The translations under genes and the position numbers were made by a program. Shown here one piece after another: positions 8,744 to 17,694 of a stretch of DNA of 61,614 nucleotides. Below the pieces are notes generated by a model. That model worked only from the letters and a program-made list of their open reading frames with translations, searched no databases and had not been told where the DNA came from. The DNA is taken from positions 1 to 61,614 of the forward strand of contig NZ_RDSD01000025.1 in NCBI RefSeq assembly GCF_003712195.1. The letters run 5' to 3'. The stretch comes from Proteiniphilum sp. X52 (GTDB lineage Bacteria; Bacteroidota; Bacteroidia; Bacteroidales; Dysgonomonadaceae). Every line of letters starts with the position of its first letter. The first letter of the stretch is position 1.

Positions 8744-11395
8744 ATGACGCGTCAGTGTGTGTTTATTTTTGGAATCTGTTTTTCCCTGGTTACAAATATC
8801 GTTGGACAAACTGCTGTTGAGGGACGTCAAAAAATCAGTTTTAATTCCGGGTGGTTATTTTCAAAAGGAGACAGGGATGCCTCATTACCCGATAGGGCAA
8901 CTCTTGGATGGCAGTCAGTGCAATTTCCCCATACATGGAACGACAAAGATGTGCTGGCCGATGGAGAACGGGGTTATTACCGCGGTATCGGTTGGTATAA
9001 GAAGAATTTTCGTCTTCAACCGGAAGAGGGGAAGAAGTACTTCCTCCGTTTTGAAGGAGTGAATCAGGAAGCCGAGATCTTTGTAAACGGGAAAGCCGCC
9101 GGGAAGCATATCGGCGGTTATTCCGCCTTCAATATAGAGCTCACTCCTTTTCTTGATCCGTCAGCAGAGCAGTATATATCTGTAAAGGTAGATAATAGTT
9201 TTAATGAAAATATCCCTCCCTTATCCGCCGATTTCACCTTTTCCGGAGGAATATACCGGCCGGTACATCTCATAACCACCGGAGAACAACATTTCAGCAT
9301 GTCCGATTACGGCGGCCCGGGAGTGTATGTCTCCACGCCACGGGTAACCTCCCAAAATGCGGATGTGCATATAGAATACCATTTGGAGAACGGAAATGCT
9401 TATGATCAGGCATTGACCATCGAGACAATTATCCAGAAAGAGAGCTCTTCGGCACTGGCAAGGAAAAAAACAACCGTGATTGTTCCCGCATTACAAAACA
9501 GGACTGTGGAGGTAATATGCCCTGATATCGGCGGTTTTGAACTGTGGAGCCCGGATAACCCTGCCATGTATTATGTGGAGAGCCATCTTTTCAAATCAGG
9601 CGAATTGGTGGATAATCTCACACAGCCATTTGGTTTCAGGTGGTTTCACTTTGATCCTGAAAAAGGGTTTTTCCTTAATGGCGAGAATCTCAAGTTGATG
9701 GGGGCCAACCGTCATCAAGACAGGATACCTTATGGTAACGCGTTAAGCGACGATATGCATAGACAGGACATGCGACTGTTGAAAGATATGGGGGCCAACT
9801 TTCTTCGGACGGCTCACTATCCTCAGGCAACCGAAATACTGGATAACGCCGATCAGCTTGGATTGCTGGTATGGGAGGAGATCCCGTTGGTAAACGAAGT
9901 GACCATCAGTCGCGAACACGATGAGAATGCGGAGATGATGTTAAAAGAGATGATCAGGCAGCATTACAACCATCCCTCGGTGATTATCTGGGCATATATG
10001 AATGAGATCTATTGGGCGCACCGCTTCAAACCCGAAGAAGAGTTGCCGGCCAGAAACCGGGCCACGCTGGCTCTTGCCCGGAAACTTGAAGATCTTGCCC
10101 GCGAGCTTGATCCCTATCGTTATACAGCCATGGCCATGCATAATTACCCGGCGTATGAAGAAACCGGGTTGGGCGATATTCCCATGATTGCCGGCTGGAA
10201 TCTCTATCACGGATGGTATTATGGCAACCATGAAGATTTCGGGAAATTCATGGATGAACAGAGGTTGAAATATCCGCGACGGATCCATTTTATCAGTGAA
10301 TACGGAGCCGGTTCCGATGTGAGGTTGTATTCCGAAAAACCGGAGAAGTTCGATTTCACCATCGAAGAGCAGATCAATTTCACGCGAGCTATTACCAGGC
10401 AGATCCTTGACCGTCCCTATATTGCCGGGGGCGCGTTGTGGAACCTGATTGATTTCAGTTCCGAAAGGCGGGTCGATGCCACTTCCCATATAAATAATAA
10501 AGGATTGGTCACCGTTGACAGAAAACCAAAGGATGCCTATTACCTTGTGCAGGCAATGCTCTCCGAAAAACCGGTATCGGAATGGGGCTATTCTTTCCGC
10601 CAGCAATGGGTACATGCGGCCGTATCTCCTTCCGACACGTTGGTTCCGGTGCGGATGTACGCATTTTCCAATCAAAAGACCCTTTCTTTGTATGTGAATA
10701 ACCGGTTTTCAGCGGAAAGTGAGGTGAAAGACGGCATGGCCGAATGGTTATTGTGCCTTCCTCCCGGAAAACACCTTTTGTCGCTGGGACAAAACAGCAC
10801 ATATACGCCGGAAAAACGGATAGAGACAACACTCATCCCATTCCATTTGAAGGATGAACCGACACTCGATATCGCGATGAATCTGGGAGTGAATTACGCT
10901 TTTATCGACAGTCGTACCGGCCTTTACTGGATTCCCGAACGGGAGCATAGGAGTGGCAGTTGGGGCATCATCGGAGGCAAGCAACTTTATATAGGTGATA
11001 AGGTGGGGACTAAGGAAGATATTCTTGCCGCGGACGAAGAAGATCCCCTTTACCAGACCATGCGGGTAGATCCTTCGGAATTCAGGGCTGATGTCCCGGA
11101 CGGCACCTATGAGATAGAATTGCTGATGGTCGATTATGTGAGAAAATCAAGGCGGTTCGCCGATGAGGATAAAGAGATCACCTATGAACCGGGGAGGCGC
11201 GTTTTCGGAATATCCGTCAATGGCCGAGTGGTTGAACAAGCCATTGATATGGGAGGAAGTTACGGATTGAATGTCCCCTACCGGTTGGTATTCAGGCATA
11301 CTGTGAAAGATAATGCCGGGTTGTCGATACAATTTCATCCGTTTAAAAGAGAACCTGTGGTTAGCGCGATACGTATTCGTTCTGTCCGGTATTGA
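8744..11395 (+). CDS. GH2 beta-galactosidase-like glycoside hydrolase
   Basis: 883 residues with a signal peptide (cleavage near NIVGQ), so periplasmic or surface. GH2 enzymes hydrolyse beta-linked galactose, glucuronate or mannose with retention. The sugar-binding domain (about 30-180, with FPHTWNDKD and GVNQEAEIFVNGK), the Ig-like domain and the TIM barrel are complete. The acid/base Glu is E421 (AYMNEIYW) and the nucleophile is E519 (FISEYGAG). The barrel also has GANRHQD and RTAHYPQ. The C-terminal 130 residues look like a malectin-type carbohydrate-binding domain (FRADVPDGTYEIELL ... VFGISVNG). It heads the plus-strand carbohydrate operon. Beta-galactosidase is the likeliest activity given the alpha-galactosidase downstream, but sequence alone does not fix the sugar. 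Confidence 0.88.
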   Translation: MTRQCVFIFGICFSLVTNIVGQTAVEGRQKISFNSGWLFSKGDRDASLPDRATLGWQSVQFPHTWNDKDVLADGERGYYRGIGWYKKNFRLQPEEGKKYFLRFEGVNQEAEIFVNGKAAGKHIGGYSAFNIELTPFLDPSAEQYISVKVDNSFNENIPPLSADFTFSGGIYRPVHLITTGEQHFSMSDYGGPGVYVSTPRVTSQNADVHIEYHLENGNAYDQALTIETIIQKESSSALARKKTTVIVPALQNRTVEVICPDIGGFELWSPDNPAMYYVESHLFKSGELVDNLTQPFGFRWFHFDPEKGFFLNGENLKLMGANRHQDRIPYGNALSDDMHRQDMRLLKDMGANFLRTAHYPQATEILDNADQLGLLVWEEIPLVNEVTISREHDENAEMMLKEMIRQHYNHPSVIIWAYMNEIYWAHRFKPEEELPARNRATLALARKLEDLARELDPYRYTAMAMHNYPAYEETGLGDIPMIAGWNLYHGWYYGNHEDFGKFMDEQRLKYPRRIHFISEYGAGSDVRLYSEKPEKFDFTIEEQINFTRAITRQILDRPYIAGGALWNLIDFSSERRVDATSHINNKGLVTVDRKPKDAYYLVQAMLSEKPVSEWGYSFRQQWVHAAVSPSDTLVPVRMYAFSNQKTLSLYVNNRFSAESEVKDGMAEWLLCLPPGKHLLSLGQNSTYTPEKRIETTLIPFHLKDEPTLDIAMNLGVNYAFIDSRTGLYWIPEREHRSGSWGIIGGKQLYIGDKVGTKEDILAADEEDPLYQTMRVDPSEFRADVPDGTYEIELLMVDYVRKSRRFADEDKEITYEPGRRVFGISVNGRVVEQAIDMGGSYGLNVPYRLVFRHTVKDNAGLSIQFHPFKREPVVSAIRIRSVRY

Positions 11396-11446
11396 CCCGG
11401 TAGACAGGCGATCAATAGTCTGTTTTACAGCCTCCTGGTGATAAAT

Positions 11447-11511
11447 GTAACATAGTTCCACTTTTTGGTAACATGGTTAAGGGTTGAATGGATAAATTAA
11501 GAGTATTTTGG
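11447..11511 (+). promoter_or_regulatory. second GTAACAT direct-repeat operator and -7 box, ahead of the TonB receptor
   Basis: GTAACAT occurs at 11447-11453 and 11468-11474 (21-bp period) with spacer AGTTCCACTTTTTG, one base different from the upstream site. Exactly 29 nt further is TATTTTGG (11504-11511), a -7-like box at the same distance as in the GH2 promoter. The receptor and lipoproteins thus have their own promoter under the same control. Confidence 0.65.
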
Positions 11512-11573
11512 CGCACTGAAATAATATATAGAAAAATGGAGGTTGAATCGCAATTTTGAAGAAAGATAATCGT

Positions 11574-14402
11574 ATGAAAAACAATCTAATTCTTGTGATC
11601 TTGACAATTGGTTTTACGGTCATGCAAATGTCGGCACAGGCTCAAACCTATGAAATTCAGGGTCGGATTCTGGATGATACCACCAGTGAACCCTTACCCG
11701 GGGCAACGGTGTATGATAATGCGAATTACAATGGGACGGCGACCGACCTGGAAGGCCGTTTCCGTCTGGCAAACCTGAAACCGGGAAAGACGGTGCTTGC
11801 CATATCCTATTTAGGGTATGAGACAGTGGAAAAAGAGGTGAATATGCCAGCCGATGACAATACGGTGGTGGATATTCGTCTTTCTCCCCAAGACAAGGTG
11901 TTGACCGAGGTGATCATTATGGGCAGTTTTGAGGGACAGCAGCGAGCCTTGAACCAGCAAAGGGCGGCCGATAACATAAAGAATATCGTGTCAGCCGACC
12001 TGATCGGGAAATTTCCCGATAAGAATGTGGCGGAAGCCTTGCAAAGGCTCCCGGGGGTAAATATCGCCAGGGATAAAGGAGAAGGGTCGACGGTGAGTAT
12101 ACGCGGCACGCCCCAGCATTTTACCAATATCAGTATCAACGGTGAGCAGTTGGCGTCCGTGCAGCAAAGCGGGACAAGGACCGAGGCGTTAGACCTGATC
12201 CCGGCGGACCAGTTGGGCTCTATCGAAGTGACAAAAGCTTTGACCTCCGATATGGACGGAGACGCTGTCGGGGGCAACATTAATCTGAGGACTCCTACCG
12301 CCCGTGCCAATAAGTTGCAGATCAGGAGTGACGCCGGTTTGGGATTCAATGATCTTTCGGGAAAATTGAATTATATCGGCAAGCTACAACTCAGCCAACG
12401 CTTTTTTGCTGACGCGGGCAATCCGCGGGGACGGCTTGGCTTGTTGGCAAGCGGCAGCTATTATGGCAATAACAATTCCGAAGATCGCATGGATGCTACC
12501 TGGTCGGGAGTGAGGAGGCCGGTGGAGATGGTCAACGAAAGCCTTATCATGCCGGAAGACTTCCAGTTCCGGAAAACCGAAAACAAACGTACGCGGGTGG
12601 GAACGACTTTTACCGTGGATTACAAGGTGAAAAACCACGAGATTATTTTTAATTACATGTACAACTATCGTGAAGACGACGACACGCGTAACCGCCTGCG
12701 GTTCGATTTCAACCGCAGCAATTCGGAATGGATCACACACGATAGTATGCGGAACGGAAGAATACGCAGGGATATCAATTTGTGGAACGAAATAAAGAGC
12801 AACCACAATTTCAATCTCGAGGGGACGCATACTTTGAGCAGTTGGGTGTTGGACTGGGGACTTTTCTATACCAATTCGAGAAGGGATCACACAAGTACCA
12901 GAGGGGATTTCTCATTGGATGGCGTTACCATTGTGGCTGATAACAGCCGGGGAATCATGGATGAAGTGCCACAACTCAGGCCGGTTTATCCGCTGGATAT
13001 TAAAAATCCCTTGTTACTGAACGATTTCAGGAGATATGAAGAGGATATGGAGACTACCGACGCATCCAACATGGTTGGTAAGTTCAATGTCAGAAAAGAT
13101 TATATATTCAGTGATTATAGCGGGAATTTTAAGTTCGGCGGCAAAGCGAGAAGCGTAACGAATGATAAGTTCCGCAATAACCGCGTGCTCTCTTTCTTTG
13201 ATCCCAATCAGATATTAAATAGGGAAGAGGCGTTCGCCCATGTGGCCAGGAATACCGAACCGGTCGATTTCCTTCACGGGAGATACGAATATGGCCCCAG
13301 AGTCGACAAGGAGAAATTCCTTCACTATATGGATACCTATAGAAGGCTCCTTGTAGAGGCGGATGACTCATGGGATGCGGAGCGATTGTCGAAAAACGAT
13401 ACTTATGACGCGAGGGAGAATGTCTATGCGGCCTATCTGATGAACCGCGTGCAACTCAAGAAATTCTTATTGATCACAGGGTTGAGGTACGAGTACAACG
13501 ATGTGAATTATAACGCCTTCGATGTGAAAAGATCGGGGACGAACGTTGTGGCTACTCCCATAAGCGGAGGAACCAATTATGGTTACCTCTTGCCCAGTGT
13601 CCATGTGAAATATGGTCTGGATCAACTTACCAATATCCGGCTGGCCTATACCCATTCGTATGGAAAGCCCAATTTTGTGGATATTGTGCCCTTCATTAAC
13701 TATGATGCCGACGCGGCACGGCTTTTTATCGGAAACACCGATCTCAAACCGTCGCTTTCGAAGAATATCGACCTGATGTTTGAAAAATACGATCGCGGCG
13801 GGGGAATCATATCCGCGGGGTTTTTCTACAAAGAGATGAACCGGTTCCAGTTTACAAGGATCGTCCCTTCGCTGACTGAAGACTATCCGGGATTTCCCCA
13901 AACGGCGGGATTTGAGTTCCGGCAGGAACAAAACGGGGAAAGAGCCATTGTATATGGTTTCGAGTTGAACTTTATGCAAAAAATGGATTTTCTTCCGGGC
14001 GCACTCAAAGGAATAAGCACCTATCTGAACTATACCTTTACCGGTAGTGACGCCAGTACGCAGGACAGGAGCAATATGCGTTTGCCGGGACAAGCGATGC
14101 ATACCGGGAATGCCGCTTTGTCATGGGACTATAAAGGTTTCTCCTCCAAGGCAAGCCTCAATTATAACGGCGCATACATCAGATCTGTTGCCAGCAACGA
14201 AAACGATGATATCATGCAGGATGACAGATTCCAGCTAGACCTTAACCTGTCTCAACGGATTACAAAAAAAATCAGCCTGTATGCCGAGTTTGTGAATATC
14301 ACCAATTCACCCTCGAGACAATACCAGGGATATAAGCACCAGGTCTCGCGCCTTGCTTATTTCGGATGGTGGACGAGATTCGGAATCACTTACAGGTTAT
14401 GA
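11574..14402 (+). CDS. TonB-dependent outer-membrane receptor with carboxypeptidase-like N-domain
   Basis: About 942 residues from the ATG at 11574. That start gives a clean signal peptide (MKNNLILVILTIGF ... SAQAQ); the frame is open 18 nt further upstream to a TTG. After the signal comes a carboxypeptidase regulatory-like domain (about 27-105: GRILDDTTSEPLPGATV, TDLEGRFRL, SYLGYE), then a plug (FPDKNVAEALQRLPGVNI, VSIRGTP, IEVTKALTSDMDGDAVGG) and a 22-strand type barrel ending in an aromatic residue region (TRFGITYRL). The plug is of the TIGR01782/Xanthomonas-Caulobacter type, not the SusC type, and no SusD follows. It imports a ligand, probably a galactose-containing oligosaccharide in this context, across the outer membrane with TonB energy. 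Confidence 0.88.
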   Translation: MKNNLILVILTIGFTVMQMSAQAQTYEIQGRILDDTTSEPLPGATVYDNANYNGTATDLEGRFRLANLKPGKTVLAISYLGYETVEKEVNMPADDNTVVDIRLSPQDKVLTEVIIMGSFEGQQRALNQQRAADNIKNIVSADLIGKFPDKNVAEALQRLPGVNIARDKGEGSTVSIRGTPQHFTNISINGEQLASVQQSGTRTEALDLIPADQLGSIEVTKALTSDMDGDAVGGNINLRTPTARANKLQIRSDAGLGFNDLSGKLNYIGKLQLSQRFFADAGNPRGRLGLLASGSYYGNNNSEDRMDATWSGVRRPVEMVNESLIMPEDFQFRKTENKRTRVGTTFTVDYKVKNHEIIFNYMYNYREDDDTRNRLRFDFNRSNSEWITHDSMRNGRIRRDINLWNEIKSNHNFNLEGTHTLSSWVLDWGLFYTNSRRDHTSTRGDFSLDGVTIVADNSRGIMDEVPQLRPVYPLDIKNPLLLNDFRRYEEDMETTDASNMVGKFNVRKDYIFSDYSGNFKFGGKARSVTNDKFRNNRVLSFFDPNQILNREEAFAHVARNTEPVDFLHGRYEYGPRVDKEKFLHYMDTYRRLLVEADDSWDAERLSKNDTYDARENVYAAYLMNRVQLKKFLLITGLRYEYNDVNYNAFDVKRSGTNVVATPISGGTNYGYLLPSVHVKYGLDQLTNIRLAYTHSYGKPNFVDIVPFINYDADAARLFIGNTDLKPSLSKNIDLMFEKYDRGGGIISAGFFYKEMNRFQFTRIVPSLTEDYPGFPQTAGFEFRQEQNGERAIVYGFELNFMQKMDFLPGALKGISTYLNYTFTGSDASTQDRSNMRLPGQAMHTGNAALSWDYKGFSSKASLNYNGAYIRSVASNENDDIMQDDRFQLDLNLSQRITKKISLYAEFVNITNSPSRQYQGYKHQVSRLAYFGWWTRFGITYRL

Positions 14403-14441
14403 AATGTGTCATTGGAAAAATAAAAAATTAAAAACGGAAAA

Positions 14442-16046
14442 ATGAAACTCAAATTATTATCACTGTTCGCTGTTTTTTCAGTGGTCATGGCCGGATGTGA
14501 GAGGGAACGGGAGATCGAGTTGCCGGAGGCCACCATATCCGTGGAGAATTATGCCGGAAATGCCATCATACAGGAACCGTCGGGAGAGGTGGAGTTGCAC
14601 ATTGTTTCCCGCTCGCTTGCCGGTGTGAGAAAGATCGACGTGCTGGTCGACGGATCTGTGGTGGAAACGATAGAGACCGGTGACCTGTTCACCCATGATT
14701 ATGCTTACACCTATAATGTGCCGGCAAACGCGAATAGGGGCGATGAAATTCAACTTGTATTCACCATGGAAGATAAAAACGGGCGTACCGTTTCCACACC
14801 TGTGATCACCATAAAGGTGGAACAGCCGTTTAACATTACTGACTTTACCCAGGGAGGCAATACATTCCGCAAGATCCATGGAAGGGTCAATAAAGACCTG
14901 ACTTTCACCAAAGAGCACAAATGGTTGATAGACAGTATTGTGAGTGTGGATCAGGGAGCGACGCTTACCATTGAACCCGGTACGGTTGTCTACTTCAGGA
15001 CATTCTCCAATAATGACAGGGTAAGTTTGCTTTCCATTATGAGGGGAGGTAGGATAATGGCCGAAGGGACACGTTCCGAACCGATTGTTTTCACAAGCGA
15101 TAAAACGCTCTCCGGCAATGCCGCGCGCGGAGACTGGGGCGGTTTGGCGATCCATGGCTTTGCGCCCACCAATGCCGGAACCACAGTGATCCGTGACGGC
15201 TTCAGATATGGAGGAACAGTGGCTTCCGATAATTCCGGGAGGCTGCGTTTTGTCCGGATTGAATATACGGGGAAAAGGGATCGCCATGCCTTGCAATTAT
15301 TTGGTGTGGGAAGCGGGACAACTGTTGAGTACATCCAGTCTTACGAATCATATAACACCGCTTTCCGTGTGAGGGGAGGACGGGTTTCCCTGAGGTACAT
15401 TTCGGGTATCCAGCATGGCGGTTACGGCATCTGGGCCGATGAAGGATGGCAGGGAAACGGACAGTTCTGGGTGTTCCAGACAGATATCAAGGCAACGCTG
15501 GTTCCCGTCAATTACTGGAACCAGGCGAGATCCATCGAGTTCAGGAATGATGATTCGTTTTATGAAAAGCAACCGCGCACTACTTTCAGGCTGAGTAATA
15601 TTACCCTGATCGGGAACGGATATGCCGAGGGGACAGATTCCGGCACCCGCCGCGGAATAAGGATACGGACCGGTTCACAGGGACTTCTGCATAATGCCAT
15701 TGTCACGCAATTCCCCAGTGATGCGGTACGGGTGGAGGACCTGCCCATCGAGTCACTGGGAACTACCACCCTTATAGACAACATGCATTCCTACGGCAAT
15801 TTTGCCAACTGGGGGCAGGAGGCCCAGGATCACTTCTTTGAGAGCGGTCTCTATAACCTGAACGAAACACCGGTTGCGGGGATTTCCCTCGACACCTTTA
15901 CCGGAATTGTAGACAGTCCTTATAATCCTACATCCATGGGTAGTTGGTTCACCAGTGCGCCCTACATCGGCGCGGTCGATCCGCGGAACGACTGGACGGC
16001 AGGCGGGACATGGTTCAGAAATAAAGATGGATCTTTCAGACAATGA
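14442..16046 (+). CDS. surface lipoprotein with Ig-like and beta-helix regions
   Basis: 534 residues, lipoprotein signal with lipobox VMAGC. An Ig-like domain (about 30-135) is followed by a right-handed beta-helix-like region (LTIEPGTVVYF, GRIMAEGTRSEPIVFTS, GDWGGLAIHG, LRFVRIEYTG) and a C-terminal segment typical of Bacteroidota 'FTSAPYIGAV' ends. It starts 39 nt after the TonB receptor, where SusD-like or other ligand-binding lipoproteins are usual. Related in layout to the next gene. Likely a cell-surface glycan-binding protein; no catalytic site is evident. Confidence 0.75.
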   Translation: MKLKLLSLFAVFSVVMAGCEREREIELPEATISVENYAGNAIIQEPSGEVELHIVSRSLAGVRKIDVLVDGSVVETIETGDLFTHDYAYTYNVPANANRGDEIQLVFTMEDKNGRTVSTPVITIKVEQPFNITDFTQGGNTFRKIHGRVNKDLTFTKEHKWLIDSIVSVDQGATLTIEPGTVVYFRTFSNNDRVSLLSIMRGGRIMAEGTRSEPIVFTSDKTLSGNAARGDWGGLAIHGFAPTNAGTTVIRDGFRYGGTVASDNSGRLRFVRIEYTGKRDRHALQLFGVGSGTTVEYIQSYESYNTAFRVRGGRVSLRYISGIQHGGYGIWADEGWQGNGQFWVFQTDIKATLVPVNYWNQARSIEFRNDDSFYEKQPRTTFRLSNITLIGNGYAEGTDSGTRRGIRIRTGSQGLLHNAIVTQFPSDAVRVEDLPIESLGTTTLIDNMHSYGNFANWGQEAQDHFFESGLYNLNETPVAGISLDTFTGIVDSPYNPTSMGSWFTSAPYIGAVDPRNDWTAGGTWFRNKDGSFRQ

Positions 16047-16071
16047 ATTACTAAAACTCAAATAACAGATT

Positions 16072-17628
16072 ATGATGACACAAATGAAAAAACAATCATT
16101 GGCAATTGCCCTGTTTCTTTTCCCGGCAATATTTATCGGAATATCTTCCTGCCGGGATGACAGTCCAAAATTCGCCACTCCGGAAATAGCCGTGACGGGA
16201 TCAGATTCCATAGACCTCTCTCCGGGAGAGACAGTCAAGATATCGCTTGCCCTGAAAGGGGACGGTGGGGCAAAATCTGTGGTGGTCATGAAAAACGGGG
16301 GTTTTCTGAGGGAATATCCTGTTCATGCTACGGCTACCGAATTTGTATATACCACGGAAGCTGTTCCCGGAGGTCTTAGCGAAGGGGATGAGATACGATA
16401 CGGTTTTATCCTGACCAACAACGACAATGTGGACAGTCCGGAAATCCCGTTTGTGATTAAAGTGGCCCTATACGGCAAAGTATCGGTGGGAGATGCCGAA
16501 TTATATAACCTGAATATAGGAACGGACGGTATTGTGTCGGCCGGGACGGAGATCACATTGATCAAGAATAGGAATTATTTTGTGCCCGGGCCGCTCACGT
16601 TCGAACCCGGCTCTGTGTTAAAGATTGAAGAAGGAGTGTGGCTATATATGAATGCCGGTGCGCAGTTCCCTGCCGGTATCGAGATCGGGGGCGAAGCCTA
16701 TATTCAAGGGACGGCTGTGGATCCTGTGGTTATGACCAGTTCCAGGGTGCTTACACCTGATAATCCGGCGGAACCGGGCGACTGGTCGGTATTCCGGTTG
16801 ACCGGCACAGGAGAATCGTCGAATAACGGAAAAGTGAGTTATCTGCGCATAGAATACGGCGGTGACCGGGCTTTCAGGCTCTCGGATGTGGGTGAAGCCA
16901 CAGAAATCGATCATGTGCAAGTGTATAAGTCCGAAGGAGAGGGATTTATGATCACGGACGGAAATGCGGGTCTGAAATATATCGTTGCCACAGATTGCAA
17001 AGGCGGTTCTTACAGGTTAGGCGATAAATATGCCGGTAAAATGCAGTTTGTTGTTTCTGTTAATTCGGAATATTTTGCTGAGAACGACGATTTTGCCATC
17101 CGTGAAGATGCCGCGCCAGTGATATCCAATGTTACGCTCTTGGGCGCGGGAAGCGGCCTGGGTAAGAATACCCACGGTATGCGTATGAGGGCCAATGCCG
17201 CGCCGAAAGTGTATAATGCGGTGATTGCCGAATTTCCCAGGAGAGGCCTCAGGGCGGCTGACAATGTGGAGATCACCGACCTCGACGGGCGGGCCGTATT
17301 TGCCTATTCTTATATATTCAACGTGCCCCGTGACCCTTTCCGTGATCTTGCCAAAGCTTTTGCCGGCACATTCAACGCCGACGGCACCATCGCGACCAAT
17401 CCATTCCATAATAATGTGACAAACCTTACCGGTGGTAACTATACGCTCAAATCGATCCCCGGCATCGGCATAGCGGACTTTGTCCCCGACGCGGAACAGG
17501 CAAGCGAATTCAATCCCACTTCGTTAGGGTCCTTCTTTGCTGCGGCTCCCTTTGTGGGGGCGGTAAAAAACAGCAATGAGGACTGGACGAAAGGGTGGGT
17601 GAAAAATCCCGACGGGTCAATCAGATAA
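16072..17628 (+). CDS. surface lipoprotein, paralogue of the preceding gene
   Basis: 518 residues (an ATG at 16084 is an equally good start); lipobox GISSC. Same design as its neighbour: a short Ig-like part (about 30-130), FEPGSVLKIEEGVWLYM, AYIQGTAVDPVVMTSS, GDWSVFRLTG, SYLRIEYGG, and the shared ending with FFAAAPFVGAV and DWTKGWVKNPDGS. It starts 25 nt after the previous stop, so the pair is probably translated together. Function likely glycan binding at the surface; inferred from position and from the beta-helix fold pattern. Confidence 0.75.
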   Translation: MMTQMKKQSLAIALFLFPAIFIGISSCRDDSPKFATPEIAVTGSDSIDLSPGETVKISLALKGDGGAKSVVVMKNGGFLREYPVHATATEFVYTTEAVPGGLSEGDEIRYGFILTNNDNVDSPEIPFVIKVALYGKVSVGDAELYNLNIGTDGIVSAGTEITLIKNRNYFVPGPLTFEPGSVLKIEEGVWLYMNAGAQFPAGIEIGGEAYIQGTAVDPVVMTSSRVLTPDNPAEPGDWSVFRLTGTGESSNNGKVSYLRIEYGGDRAFRLSDVGEATEIDHVQVYKSEGEGFMITDGNAGLKYIVATDCKGGSYRLGDKYAGKMQFVVSVNSEYFAENDDFAIREDAAPVISNVTLLGAGSGLGKNTHGMRMRANAAPKVYNAVIAEFPRRGLRAADNVEITDLDGRAVFAYSYIFNVPRDPFRDLAKAFAGTFNADGTIATNPFHNNVTNLTGGNYTLKSIPGIGIADFVPDAEQASEFNPTSLGSFFAAAPFVGAVKNSNEDWTKGWVKNPDGSIR

Positions 17629-17634
17629 AAAAAC

Positions 17635-17674
17635 TACCTTTGCAGATACCTCCGGCCTGATAAGGGCCAGGTAT
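17635..17674 (+). promoter_or_regulatory. -7-like box and hairpin between lipoprotein and phosphatase genes
   Basis: TACCTTTG (17635-17642) fits the -7 consensus but has no clear -33. It is followed by a hairpin: ATACCT (17646-17651) pairs with AGGTAT (17669-17674) and GGCC (17654-17657) with GGCC (17665-17668). It could be an attenuating terminator or a leader of a second transcript. Confidence 0.35.
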
Positions 17675-17694
17675 TTGCTTTAAGATCAAAAAGA

